Positions 1-8,107 of a stretch of 64,000 nucleotides of DNA are shown here, one piece after another. Position numbers and translations under genes: made by a program. The notes beneath the pieces were generated by a model, which saw nothing but the letters and a program-made list of their open reading frames with translations, had not been told where the DNA came from and searched no databases. The DNA is from Streptomyces scopuliridis RB72 (GTDB lineage: Bacteria > Actinomycetota > Actinomycetes > Streptomycetales > Streptomycetaceae): NCBI RefSeq assembly GCF_000718095.1, contig NZ_JOEI01000001.1:62001-126000 (forward strand). Direction: 5' to 3'. Each line of letters opens with the position of its first letter. The stretch's first letter is position 1.

Positions 1-1046
1 GCAACGACCGCTCCGCCGCGTACGAGATTGCGCGCTCCCAGCCGGTCGCTGAGGCGTCCGGCGAGAGGCATGGCGAGCGCCGATCCCAGGCCCAGCGGCG
101 CCACCAGCAGTCCGGCCGCGCGGGCGCCGTGTCCGTGCAGCACCTGGTAGTAGAGCGGCAGGGCGAACAGGACGGCGAACGTGGCCAGTCCGACGAGCCC
201 CTGCACGGTCACGCTCGCGGCGAAGCTGCGGCTGCTGAACAGCCTGATATCGATGAGGGGTTCGGTGCGGCGGGCACGCAGCGCGTGGATCACGTACCCG
301 ACGAGCAGCGCGACGCCCAGGACCAGCGGGATGAGCACGGAGGGCGCGGCGAACCGGGCGCGCTCGCCGGCCTCCGTGAGGGCGAGCAGGATCGCCGCGA
401 AACCGGGAGCCATCAACAGGGCGCCGACGATGTCGAGCCGAGGCCCGGACCCGCGCGCGACGGGCGGGCCGGCCGGGATCACCCGCAGCGCGAGCAGGAC
501 CGCGACGATCCCGATGGGCAGGTTGATGTAGAACATCGAGCGCCAGCCCATGGATTCGAGCACGACCCCGCCCAGCACGGGCCCGAGGACCGGCCCGAGC
601 GACAGGACCACACCCATCATGCCCATCACGCGCCCCGCCCGGCTGGGGCCCGCCGCACGGGCCAGGATCACCAGGACCAGCGGGTCGACGACGCCGGCGC
701 CCACACCCTGGACGACCCGGAAGGCCACCAGGCTCCCCACGTTCCAGGCGAGCGCCGAGGCGAGCGAGCCGACCAGGAACAGCACCAGTCCGAACAGCCA
801 GAGCTTCCTGACGCCGAACCGGCCGACCGCCCAGCTCGTGACGGGGATGGTGACCGTGAGCGCCAGCAGATAGCCGGTCGTCGCCCAACTGATGGAGCTC
901 AGCGAGGTGTTGAACTCGTCGGCGAGGGTATCGGCCGCGACGGTGACCATCGTGCTGTCGAGGATCCCCATGATCCCGCCCAGCAGGGTCACCCCGATGA
1001 GCCGTAACAGCCCGGGATCGAGCCGGTCATCTCTGACTTGAGACAT
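1..1046 (-). CDS. DHA2-type MFS drug efflux transporter (partial)
   Basis: Proton-driven membrane exporter of the EmrB/QacA-like 14-TM class. The first 348 residues are present and the C-terminus lies beyond the window start. Visible features are the TM1 segment with LDSTMVTVA (residues about 28-36), a motif-A-like loop GRFGVRKLW, and the motif-C-type GPVLGPVLGG. The ATG at 1046 follows GGAA; codon 14 (1005-1007) is the rare leucine codon TTA, so bldA tRNA could limit translation. It is divergent from a tetR gene, and two copies of the same palindrome lie between them, so it is probably repressed by that TetR. Substrate unknown. Confidence 0.9.
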   Translation of the reverse strand, partial: MSQVRDDRLDPGLLRLIGVTLLGGIMGILDSTMVTVAADTLADEFNTSLSSISWATTGYLLALTVTIPVTSWAVGRFGVRKLWLFGLVLFLVGSLASALAWNVGSLVAFRVVQGVGAGVVDPLVLVILARAAGPSRAGRVMGMMGVVLSLGPVLGPVLGGVVLESMGWRSMFYINLPIGIVAVLLALRVIPAGPPVARGSGPRLDIVGALLMAPGFAAILLALTEAGERARFAAPSVLIPLVLGVALLVGYVIHALRARRTEPLIDIRLFSSRSFAASVTVQGLVGLATFAVLFALPLYYQVLHGHGARAAGLLVAPLGLGSALAMPLAGRLSDRLGARNLVRGGAVV

Positions 1047-1084
1047 CACTTTCCAACTCCGTTAAGAGCGAGCACGAACACTTT

Positions 1085-1102
1085 TTGAACCAGGTGGTTC
1101 AA
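1085..1102. promoter_or_regulatory. TetR operator 1
   Basis: TTGAACCAGGTGGTTCAA: perfect 7-bp arms around a 4-bp centre, 38 bp upstream of the MFS start. A second copy lies at 1148-1165. Assignment to the adjacent TetR is inferred from position and repetition. Confidence 0.65.
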
Positions 1103-1147
1103 CATAACGACCCGTCAAGTCCCTTCGCAACCAACCCGCCCAGAAAG

Positions 1148-1165
1148 TTGAACCGATGGGTTCAT
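1148..1165. promoter_or_regulatory. TetR operator 2
   Basis: TTGAACCGATGGGTTCAT has the same TGAACC-N6-GGTTCA layout as the first copy, with centres 63 bp apart (about six helical turns). It covers the upstream ATG at 1156, which argues that translation of tetR begins downstream, at GTG 1195. Confidence 0.65.
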
Positions 1166-1194
1166 GTATTGGGGCGACGCGGTACGATGGTGGG

Positions 1195-1863
1195 GTGAAC
1201 GGAGCCAAGACCTCTAACGCGAGCAGACGTGAGGCGCCGCGCGGGCGCATCGACAAGCGGCAGGCGATCCTCGAAGCCGCGTTCAGGACGTTCGCCCGTG
1301 AGGGGTACGGACAGTCCTGCGTACGGGAGATCGCGGCCGAGGCGGGCGTGGCCAAGCCCACCATCTACAACCACCTCGGGGACAAGGAGACGCTGTTCCG
1401 CGAGGCGATGCTGGCCGCCGTCGGCCGTACGAGCGGCGCGGGGCTGGCGGCGCTCGAACAGCTCCGGGAGCCTGACGGTGATGTGCGCCCCATGCTGGAG
1501 GAAGCCGGCCACCGCGTTCTGAAGAACCACTGCGACCCGGAGTCCCAGGCGCTGCGCTGGCTCCTCAACGCCGAAGCGGCCAGGTTTCCCGACCTGTTGG
1601 AGACCATCCAGCGCGAGGGCGCGCAGCGCCTCCACGACGCGCTCGCCGACCGCCTGGCACGCTTCGCGCTCTCCGGGCGCCTGCACACCAGCGACCCCGA
1701 CCTGGCCGCCGAGCAGTTCCTCGCGCTGCTCACGGGCCCGATGGAGCTGCGCACCCGGCTGGGCACGCGCAAGGTGTCCGACGCCGAACTGCGCACTGTA
1801 GGGCGGGCCGCGGTCGACACGTTCCTGCGCGCCTACGCTCCCCGGGCCGTGGACGCTCCGTAG
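1195..1863 (+). CDS. TetR/AcrR family transcriptional repressor
   Basis: Dimeric DNA-binding repressor of 222 residues, normal for the family. The N-terminal helix-turn-helix (about residues 22-68) contains AILEAAFRTFAREGY followed by EIAAEAGVAKPTIYNHLGDKE, and the C-terminal half is a TetR ligand-binding domain. An ATG at 1156 is in frame but lies inside operator 2. I prefer GTG 1195, which has a -10-like TACGAT at 1183-1188, so the mRNA may be leaderless. Likely autoregulates and represses the divergent MFS pump; the pump's substrate may be the inducer (inference). An SDR gene follows 81 bp downstream on the same strand. Confidence 0.88.
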   Translation: MNGAKTSNASRREAPRGRIDKRQAILEAAFRTFAREGYGQSCVREIAAEAGVAKPTIYNHLGDKETLFREAMLAAVGRTSGAGLAALEQLREPDGDVRPMLEEAGHRVLKNHCDPESQALRWLLNAEAARFPDLLETIQREGAQRLHDALADRLARFALSGRLHTSDPDLAAEQFLALLTGPMELRTRLGTRKVSDAELRTVGRAAVDTFLRAYAPRAVDAP

Positions 1864-1944
1864 ACGCTCAGGAGCAGCAGGGCAGGGGCCCGGAGGAGCG
1901 GCCCGGAAAAGGGGCACGGAGCAGGGGACGGGAGAGCCGAGACC

Positions 1945-2652
1945 ATGACCACGACACTGATCACCGGTGCCAACAAAGGCCTCGGACACGAGACCGCCCG
2001 ACGCCTGACCGAGGCGGGCCACACCGTCCTCGTCGGGGCACGGGACCCGCGGCGCGGGCGAGCGGCGGCCGAACGGATCGGCGCTTGTTTCCTCCCGCTC
2101 GATGTGACCGGCGAGGAGTCCGTCCTGGCGGCGGCCGAACGCGTCCGCGAGGACTTCGGGCACCTGGACGTCCTCGTCAACAACGCCGGAATCACCGGCC
2201 CCCGCAAAGAGGCCGCGGAGCTGACGGCCGACGACATCAGGAAGCTCTACGACACCAATGTGTTCGGAGCCGTCCGGGTCACCCGCGCGTTTCTGCCGCT
2301 TCTCCGGGCCGGCGAGTCTCCCACCGTGGTGAACGTCAGCAGCGGACTGGGATCGCTGGCCATCGCCGCCGAGCCCGAGCGCTTCGAGTCGTTGCTGCCC
2401 GTGTACTACCCGAGCCTGGGTTACAACTCCTCCAAGGCCGCCCTGAACATGATCACCGTGCAGTACGCGAAGGCGTTCCCGGAGATCACGTTCAACGCCG
2501 TGGACCCGGGCTGGACCGCCACCGACCTGAACGACCACCGGGGCGTCCAGACCGTCGAGGAGGGCGCCGAGGTGATCGTCCGGATGGCCACGCTCGGCGG
2601 CGACGGTCCCACCGGCGGCTTCTTCGGCAACGCCGGCCCTGTCCCCTGGTGA
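1945..2652 (+). CDS. SDR family NAD(P)-dependent oxidoreductase
   Basis: Classical short-chain dehydrogenase/reductase of 235 residues, cytoplasmic, substrate unknown. The Rossmann motif TGANKGLG (7-14), NNAG (79-82), the serine at 132-133 and the YNSSK dyad (Tyr160, Lys164) are all intact. The unusual stretch between the Ser and Tyr resembles carbonyl-reductase-like SDRs. A GGGAGAG ribosome site precedes the ATG. It follows tetR by 81 bp on the same strand, so it may belong to the same stress or efflux response. Confidence 0.87.
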   Translation: MTTTLITGANKGLGHETARRLTEAGHTVLVGARDPRRGRAAAERIGACFLPLDVTGEESVLAAAERVREDFGHLDVLVNNAGITGPRKEAAELTADDIRKLYDTNVFGAVRVTRAFLPLLRAGESPTVVNVSSGLGSLAIAAEPERFESLLPVYYPSLGYNSSKAALNMITVQYAKAFPEITFNAVDPGWTATDLNDHRGVQTVEEGAEVIVRMATLGGDGPTGGFFGNAGPVPW

Positions 2653-2692
2653 CGCCGGTGACCCGGCCTCCGCGGGGTCGGTCCCGGTGAGG

Positions 2693-3358
2693 TCACGCCT
2701 CCGGGCGCCGTGGACCGGCGGCGTCACCCAACGTTTCCGCTCCACCCACCGATCCGGCCGCCGGCAGGATGATGAGCCCGGCCGCCGCGGCCTGGGTCAC
2801 CGCGTCGAGCCGGGAGACGGCGTCCAGTTTGCGGAAGGCGGCGTGCAGATGCCGTTTGACGGTACCGGTCGTGATGCCCAGGCTGCTGGCCACCTGCTGG
2901 TTGGTCATGGCGGTTGCCACTCCGCGCAGCACCTGCGTCTCGCGGCGCGAGAGCGCGGGGACCGGCCGCTTGACAGCGTTCCGTACGGCCGCGGGGGCGA
3001 GTGACCGTACCGCCGCGAGCAGGGCGTCCCAGCCCGCGTCCCGCGGCAGGTATCTGTGCACCCCCGCCGCCTCCAGGGCGCGCCGGTCGATCAGCGCGCC
3101 GCGCGCCGGCAGCGCGAGCACGGCAGATCTCGGGGTGAGGCGGCGCAGCGAGCGGACCGTGCGGATGACGGCGCTCCCGTCCGCCCATGGCTCCAGGAGG
3201 ATCACATGAGGGTGCAGAGCCGCGGCCCTGCAGAGGATCTCGTGTTCGCCGGTGGTCTGGCCGAGGACACAGATGTCGGCCTGGGTGTGGAACAGCTCTG
3301 TCAGAGCGTCGCGCAGTAATGCGGTCTCGCCGGCGACGAGGACGGAGATGTGAGGCAT
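2693..3358 (-). CDS. LuxR-type regulator with degenerate receiver domain
   Basis: NarL/FixJ-like regulator, 221 residues: receiver-like fold (about 3-120) and LuxR helix-turn-helix (134-190: LSRRETQVLRGVATAMTNQQ... GTVKRHLHAAFRKL). The receiver lacks its phosphorylation site: the Asp at the end of beta-3 is Glu56 (VILLEPW), the N-terminal acidic pair is missing (VLVAGETALL) and the beta-5 Lys is Arg106. It therefore probably acts without a kinase, either constitutively or through a ligand. Codon 14 (3317-3319) is TTA, the bldA-dependent leucine codon. AAGGGG precedes the ATG. Targets unknown; an 898-bp non-coding region lies upstream. Confidence 0.88.
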   Translation of the reverse strand: MPHISVLVAGETALLRDALTELFHTQADICVLGQTTGEHEILCRAAALHPHVILLEPWADGSAVIRTVRSLRRLTPRSAVLALPARGALIDRRALEAAGVHRYLPRDAGWDALLAAVRSLAPAAVRNAVKRPVPALSRRETQVLRGVATAMTNQQVASSLGITTGTVKRHLHAAFRKLDAVSRLDAVTQAAAAGLIILPAAGSVGGAETLGDAAGPRRPEA

Positions 3359-3953
3359 GGTTCCCCTTCGGCAGGTCGGACACCCGGGTCACGGGGTGCT
3401 GACTGACATCGAGGTGCGGAGTTGCGACACGGCTGTTGGGTGGGCAGCCGTGGGCCCATGCTTGGTGCGGACTTCTCACCAGGGAGGTACGAGGGGCCCG
3501 GTCGGACGGGCGTGGCACCGACATCGCCGGGTGTCCAGCGGAGCGGTGAAGAGCCGGCGGGTGGACCCTTCGGTCCGCCGCGGCGTGAACTCCGGCTGCC
3601 CGGCGTCGTGGTGCGCGAGCACGTCGAACCCCCTGGTCGGCGCGTACATCTAGACAGGTATGCGAATAGCGAAACGCGTGAAATTTTACCGCCGCGGATG
3701 ACTTTGGCAACTACCTGCATATCCGTCGCAGCATGACCCGGCCACGCCTCACACTGCTCGCCCGGGGCTGTGCCACAAATCCGACGGCGGGGAAGGCGGT
3801 TGGCGCAAACAGGCGAGAATTGGTGCCTGGGAGTGTCCGGGATCTGCGGCCCCGGCCTGGGGGGACGGCGACCGGGGCCCGTCGAAACCTGAGCGTGAAT
3901 TGGCGGGATCGATGCGATTGCCCGGATGTCCGTTCCGGAGCCGCTCACAAGGG

Positions 3954-3971
3954 GAGCCCCGATCGGGGCTC
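3954..3971. repeat. Perfect 18-bp palindrome
   Basis: GAGCCCCGATCGGGGCTC is fully self-complementary. It can be read as a hairpin with a GATC loop or as a protein-binding site, and it does not follow a gene end. Confidence 0.7.
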
Positions 3972-4005
3972 ATATGAGACGCCTGCGCGCTCTCGGTGCG
4001 AACTT

Positions 4006-4048
4006 TCTGACGTGAAAGGGCCCTCCGGGCCGCGACAGTCTGACGTGA
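4006..4048 (+). repeat. Direct repeat TCTGACGTGA, 33 bp apart
   Basis: Two identical 10-mers at 4006-4015 and 4039-4048, about three helical turns apart. The second continues into a TGAC-N5-GTCA dyad (4041-4053). Possible activator or repressor sites for the SDR promoter. Confidence 0.5.
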
Positions 4049-4196
4049 TGTCACTCATTGTGGGATTGGCCACACCGGCGCTCGGTCACTCCGGTGCTTG
4101 GCCCGGCGCTGTCAATCTTCACACGGATTTCGAAGAGCCGCGCCGGCCGGGCGTTCCGCGGCTCTGCGAGAATCGGCTCTGCCCACAGCCGGGTTG

Positions 4197-4211
4197 AATG
4201 CGCGACGCATT
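4197..4211. promoter_or_regulatory. Dyad upstream of the TTA-containing SDR gene
   Basis: AATGCG-CGA-CGCATT, a 15-bp inverted repeat centred about 53 bp before ATG 4257. Candidate operator; no regulator assigned. Confidence 0.4.
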
Positions 4212-4256
4212 ATTCCCCGGGCAGGCCCAGTCGTTGACGATGTTCTGGAGATACGA

Positions 4257-5060
4257 ATGAGCGACACACGGCGAGTTGTGTTAATCAGTGGAGCCGGTCG
4301 GGGCATTGGCGCCGCGACCGCGCGGGAATTCGGACGGCGTGGCTGCCATGTGATCGTCAACTATCTGAGCAATAGCGAAGCCGCCGCGGTCGTGGTCAAG
4401 GACATCGAGTCCGCGGGCGGCACCGCGCAGGCCGTACGAGCCGATGTCTGTGACGCGGGCCAGGTCGGCACACTGGTCGACGGAGTGCTGGCGGAGCATG
4501 GACGGGTCGATGTGCTGGTGTGCAACGCCAATACCGCCGCGCCGCCGTACGGAGCGTTCGCCTCGCTGCCCTGGGAGTCCTTCGCCGCCAAGCTCACCGG
4601 GGAACTGGCCGGCGTCTACTTCCTGACGCAGCGGGTGCTGGCGGCCATGCGGGAGCGGCGCGCGGGCCGGATCGTCTACGTGTCGAGCACCGCCGCCGAT
4701 GTGATCACCGGAAGCATCGCCCATTCCACCGCCACCGCCGCGCTCAACACGTTCAGCCGGCAGATCGCCGCCGAGGCCGCCCGGTACGGGGTCGCGGCCA
4801 ACACCGTCGCCTCGGGCGCGGCCAACACCGATGCCACCGCCTTCTTCCCCGATGCCATTCGGCAGTACTTCGGTGAGCGCTCCGTGCACGGCAGGCTGCC
4901 CGAACCCGAGGATGTCGGCCGGCTGATCGCCCTGGTCGCCGACGACGGGTTCGCCGGGGCGACCGGTCAGGTGATCCGGGCCGACGACGGCTTCAATCTG
5001 CTCACCCAGCAACTCGATGGCCCGGCGGCCCGGTTCGGCGGCTCCGCCGGCCAGGACTGA
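4257..5060 (+). CDS. SDR-fold protein lacking the Tyr-Lys catalytic pair
   Basis: SDR-like Rossmann protein of 267 residues. The cofactor loop SGAGRGIG (11-18) and VSS (142-144) are present, but NNAG is CNAN (89-92) and the YxxxK position reads HSTAT, so His156 and Thr160 replace the catalytic Tyr and Lys. It may have no redox activity and act as an NAD(P)-dependent sensor, or use another chemistry. CTGGAG at 4245-4250 sets the ATG at 4257; a longer open frame starting at 4098 has no such site. Codon 9 (4281-4283) is TTA. It stands alone between a long upstream region and a convergent operon. Confidence 0.85.
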   Translation: MSDTRRVVLISGAGRGIGAATAREFGRRGCHVIVNYLSNSEAAAVVVKDIESAGGTAQAVRADVCDAGQVGTLVDGVLAEHGRVDVLVCNANTAAPPYGAFASLPWESFAAKLTGELAGVYFLTQRVLAAMRERRAGRIVYVSSTAADVITGSIAHSTATAALNTFSRQIAAEAARYGVAANTVASGAANTDATAFFPDAIRQYFGERSVHGRLPEPEDVGRLIALVADDGFAGATGQVIRADDGFNLLTQQLDGPAARFGGSAGQD

Positions 5061-5094
5061 CGAGGTTCCCCGAGCCCGGGTCCCGTAGCCGTCT

Positions 5095-7017
5095 CTACCG
5101 CGAGTCCGGACGGACGCGCGTCGCCCCCAGCACCGACCGGGCGATCGCGTCCGCCTGGCGGAACATCTCGGCGTTGGCGCGCGCCCGTGCGCCGATCGCC
5201 GTGTTCCAGTGGACCCCCTCGACCGGGACGCCGAACGCGAACAGCCGCGGATGCGGCCGCCCGGCCGCGTCGCGCACGCGCAGATCGGACGGACAGACAT
5301 CGAGGGCCCCCGTCGCGATGCCCCCGCCCCCGCCGCAGGAGCCGGAGTTGGAGCCGGAGCCGGAGTTGGAGGCCGCCGTATGCGGGCGGGCCAGTCCCGA
5401 GGCGACGAGTCCGCGCAGCAACGGGTCGGCGCTCAGGGCCAGATCGGCGCCCGGGAGCCAGGCGTCCAGCAGCGCCCGCGCCGTCGCCGGAGGACCGTCC
5501 GTGGTCGCGGACATCGCGACGAAACCGCCCGCCGCCGCGTCGACGGTGACAGCCGGGCGCGCGCCCATGAACTCGACCACGCCCGCCTCGTACAGGGCCG
5601 CCAGCTCCGCGATCCTGCTCGCGGGCGGACCGCTGGCGATATGCGCGCCGAAGGACCGGAACCACGACAGCTCGCGGTACGACGACCCGCTGAGCACGCC
5701 CGCGGCGACCACCCGCCGTACCTGCCCCTTCACCGCCGCGATCGCCGCGGCGGCGGCCTTGAGCGGGCTGCGCTCCGGCGCGCGGGCCGCGTCCAGGTCC
5801 TCGTACATGCGCTCCGCCAGCCACGCTCCGAACTCCGCCCGGTCACGGAACCTCCGCCCCTCCAACGGCCGGTCGAGGGCGAAGGGATCGAAGCGGTCGG
5901 CGGGGTCGTACAGGTGCTCCGCGACCGGGTCCGTCCCCACGCCTGTCCCGTCACCGGCCGCCGCGTACCGGTCGAGAAGCACAGCGGCGGGCAGTCGCGC
6001 GGCCTCGGGACGTACCTCCAGGAGCGTCCGGTACCAGGCCGCTCCCGCCTCCCTCACGATCAGCGGCCACACCTCCGCCATGAAGCCGACCGTGCCCGGC
6101 TCCCGCGCGGTCAGCCGCTCGACCGCCGCCGCGTCGAAGAACCGGAGGCTGTGGCCCGTGGGCATCCGCCCGTGCACCTGAGGGCGCGCCAGGTACGGTA
6201 CGCCGCGCCCCGATCCGGCGAGCAGGCGCGGCTCGCGGCCGGACGGCAGATAGCGCGGCCGGCCGGCCGGGCCGTCCTGTTCGAAGCGCCCGCCGCGCCC
6301 GGAGGTCAGAACCGTCAGCTGGTCGAAGAAGTTGAGCGCCAGCCCCCGTACGAGCACCGGCTCCCCGGGCTGCAGCAGATCGAGCCGGGCCTCGGCGGGG
6401 TGGCCCGGGGGCAGATGCGTCAGTCCGTGCCGGCGTGCGGCGGCGGCGAGTTCGCCCTCACCGGGGGCGGGCCGCTGGTCGGTGTGGCCGGTGGCGAGGA
6501 CCACCGCGTCGACGACCAGCGCGGTCCCGTCGTCGAGCCGCAGCCGCAGCCGGCCCTCCGGCGCCTCGTCGAGTCCTATGGCACGCGTGGGATGGGCGAC
6601 GATCCGTATGTGCGGGGCGGCGGACCGGGTGATCCGCTCATGGGCCCAGGCCAGATAGCGGCCCATCAGCGCGCGCCGCGGATGCTCCCAGGGCTGGAGA
6701 CCGGGCGCGGCGCCGGGCGCGTGGTCGCGCGCCCACTCCATCAGGGTCGGACCGGTCGTCGCCGGTCCCGCCATCCGTACGGTGTCGTCGGGGAACGCGG
6801 TCGCGTGCCCGGCGACGGTGTTCATCAGCAGCTGTTCCGGCTGCCCGGGATCCCAGACCCGGCCGGCGCCGGGGGTGCGCGGCTCCACGATATGCACCTC
6901 GGCCGGGGTGTCCGCCCAGGGCCCCGACGGGCCGAGGTTCGCCGTGAGACGTTCCAGTACGGCGGTACCGCGCGGACCCGCCCCGACGACCGCGACACCG
7001 ACCGGGCGCGCTGTCAC
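5095..7017 (-). CDS. FAD/NAD(P)-binding protein
   Basis: Large flavoprotein-type protein (640 residues) with the N-terminal dinucleotide fold VAVVGAGPRGTAVLERL (GxGxxG at 12-17), like the NAD_binding_9 family of uncharacterised actinobacterial proteins, plus the ATG-type motif VVLATGHTD. The reaction is unknown. GTG 7017 overlaps the stop of the preceding dipeptidase gene by 4 bp (GTGA), so translation is coupled; it is the last gene of a seven-gene operon. Near the C-terminus there is a Ser/Gly low-complexity insert (SNSGSGSNSG followed by polyGly) encoded by an 18-bp repeat around 5338-5372. Confidence 0.85.
   Translation of the reverse strand: MTARPVGVAVVGAGPRGTAVLERLTANLGPSGPWADTPAEVHIVEPRTPGAGRVWDPGQPEQLLMNTVAGHATAFPDDTVRMAGPATTGPTLMEWARDHAPGAAPGLQPWEHPRRALMGRYLAWAHERITRSAAPHIRIVAHPTRAIGLDEAPEGRLRLRLDDGTALVVDAVVLATGHTDQRPAPGEGELAAAARRHGLTHLPPGHPAEARLDLLQPGEPVLVRGLALNFFDQLTVLTSGRGGRFEQDGPAGRPRYLPSGREPRLLAGSGRGVPYLARPQVHGRMPTGHSLRFFDAAAVERLTAREPGTVGFMAEVWPLIVREAGAAWYRTLLEVRPEAARLPAAVLLDRYAAAGDGTGVGTDPVAEHLYDPADRFDPFALDRPLEGRRFRDRAEFGAWLAERMYEDLDAARAPERSPLKAAAAAIAAVKGQVRRVVAAGVLSGSSYRELSWFRSFGAHIASGPPASRIAELAALYEAGVVEFMGARPAVTVDAAAGGFVAMSATTDGPPATARALLDAWLPGADLALSADPLLRGLVASGLARPHTAASNSGSGSNSGSCGGGGGIATGALDVCPSDLRVRDAAGRPHPRLFAFGVPVEGVHWNTAIGARARANAEMFRQADAIARSVLGATRVRPDSR
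5338..5372. repeat. 18-bp minisatellite inside the FAD protein gene
   Basis: The unit GCCGGAGTTGGAGCCGGA (5341-5358) is partly repeated at 5359-5371, with a further partial unit before it. It encodes the SNSGSGSNSG insert in frame. Confidence 0.6.
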
Positions 7018-8054
7018 GCGCCCGTGCCCCAGATCTCCGCCAGGACGCGGTGCATATTGCCGCCGAGGATCTTGGTGATGTCCTCGGCGGTGTAGCCGCG
7101 GCCGACGAGCAGCTCGGTGATCCGGGGCAGATCGGCGGGGGTGCCGAGGCCCTCGGGGTGGATACGGTCGAGATCGAGGTCCTCGCCGACGATCGGGATC
7201 TCCGGGTAGAGCCGGCGCACCCGCGCCATGCCCTCGCGGGAGTACTTGCGCTCGTCGCCGACGTCCGTGCCGACGATGACATGGTCGATGCCCGCCAACT
7301 CGACCAGATAGTCGACGTTGTCGGCGAAGACCTCGGCGCCGGGGCGCTGGGTGAGACCGGTGGGGCTGAGGAACCCGGACTTGGCGGCCAGCCCGAACAC
7401 CCCGCCGCGCGCGGCCAGTTCACGGACCACGACATCGCTCTTGTTGCGCGGGCTGGCCACGAAGTGGGTCAGTCCCGCGTGGGTCACGAGCACGGGCCGC
7501 TCGGAGATCTCGATGGTCTCCAGCGTGGAGCGCTCGCCGGTGTGGGACAGATCGAGCGCCACGCCCAGCCGGTTGGACTCCCTGACCAGGGCGCGGCCGA
7601 AGCGGCTCAGCCCGCCGTTGGCGCTCTCGCCGCAGCCGTCTCCCGCGTAGTTGCGGTTCTGATAGGTCAGGCCCATGAAGCGCAGCCCCAGTTGGTACAG
7701 CGCCTGAAGCCGCCACAGGTCCTCGCCCACCGGCTTGCTGTCCTCGAACCCGGCGAACCACGCGACGCTGCCCTCGGCCTGGGCGCGGGCTACATCGTCC
7801 AGGCCGAAGCCCTGGAACACCCGCCCGCCGGTCTCCGCCAGCCGCCGCTGCCAGCCGACGATCCCCGCCGCCGCGGCGTCGTAGTCCTGGGAGATGGAGA
7901 CCGCGTGGTTGATCGCGGTGACCCCGGAGACGGCGAGCTTGCCGAGGTACGTCTCGTCCGCCCAGGAGAGCGGGGTGCAGTCGAGCGCGTTGAAGACGAC
8001 GCTCTCCCGGTGCAGTGCGGTGGGATCGAGGGGCTGCGCCTGCGTCACGGACAC
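7014..8054 (-). CDS. Membrane-dipeptidase-like protein (peptidase M19 family)
   Basis: M19 (renal dipeptidase) fold, 346 residues. Family metal ligands visible are Glu104 (GFED), His171 (LDLSH), His192 (VTHAG) and Asp264 (GTDVGD). The first HxD zinc motif is ALD (Ala23, Asp25), so one His ligand is absent. It may use one metal ion or a different substrate; M19 proteins without full metal sites are known in natural-product pathways. Start GTG 8054 has AAGGAGG (8061-8067) six bases upstream; longer readings extend into the permease gene. It sits 53 bp after an ABC permease gene and overlaps the FAD gene, suggesting it processes an imported peptide-like compound. Confidence 0.87.
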   Translation of the reverse strand: MSVTQAQPLDPTALHRESVVFNALDCTPLSWADETYLGKLAVSGVTAINHAVSISQDYDAAAAGIVGWQRRLAETGGRVFQGFGLDDVARAQAEGSVAWFAGFEDSKPVGEDLWRLQALYQLGLRFMGLTYQNRNYAGDGCGESANGGLSRFGRALVRESNRLGVALDLSHTGERSTLETIEISERPVLVTHAGLTHFVASPRNKSDVVVRELAARGGVFGLAAKSGFLSPTGLTQRPGAEVFADNVDYLVELAGIDHVIVGTDVGDERKYSREGMARVRRLYPEIPIVGEDLDLDRIHPEGLGTPADLPRITELLVGRGYTAEDITKILGGNMHRVLAEIWGTGA

Positions 8055-8107
8055 GATGGACCTCCTTGGAACGGGCCGGAGTTGGGGGGAATGGGGGAGC
8101 GCGGCTC

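Larger units (their letters stand above)
3359..4256. other. 898-bp intergenic region with dyads and a direct repeat
   Basis: No convincing gene: the open frames here lack family features and ribosome sites. It holds an AT-richer stretch at 3650-3720, a perfect 18-bp palindrome (3954-3971), a direct repeat TCTGACGTGA (4006-4015 and 4039-4048), and a dyad just before the downstream SDR gene (4197-4211). It presumably carries the promoters of the two divergent TTA-containing genes. Confidence 0.6.

Noticed and set aside
129..1007. Long plus-strand frame over the MFS gene
   Set aside because: Low-complexity Arg/Asp/Gly-rich translation, antisense to a clear MFS protein; a shadow caused by high GC.
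1156..1194. Upstream in-frame ATG for tetR
   Set aside because: It lies inside the TTGAACC operator and lacks a ribosome site; GTG 1195 fits the family N-terminus.
3733..4197. 154-residue frame in the 898-bp region
   Set aside because: No ribosome site, no domain, composition unlike the neighbours.
4861..4900. GAGCGCTC inside the SDR gene as an operator
   Set aside because: Only the 8-bp core matches and it lies within coding sequence far from a start.
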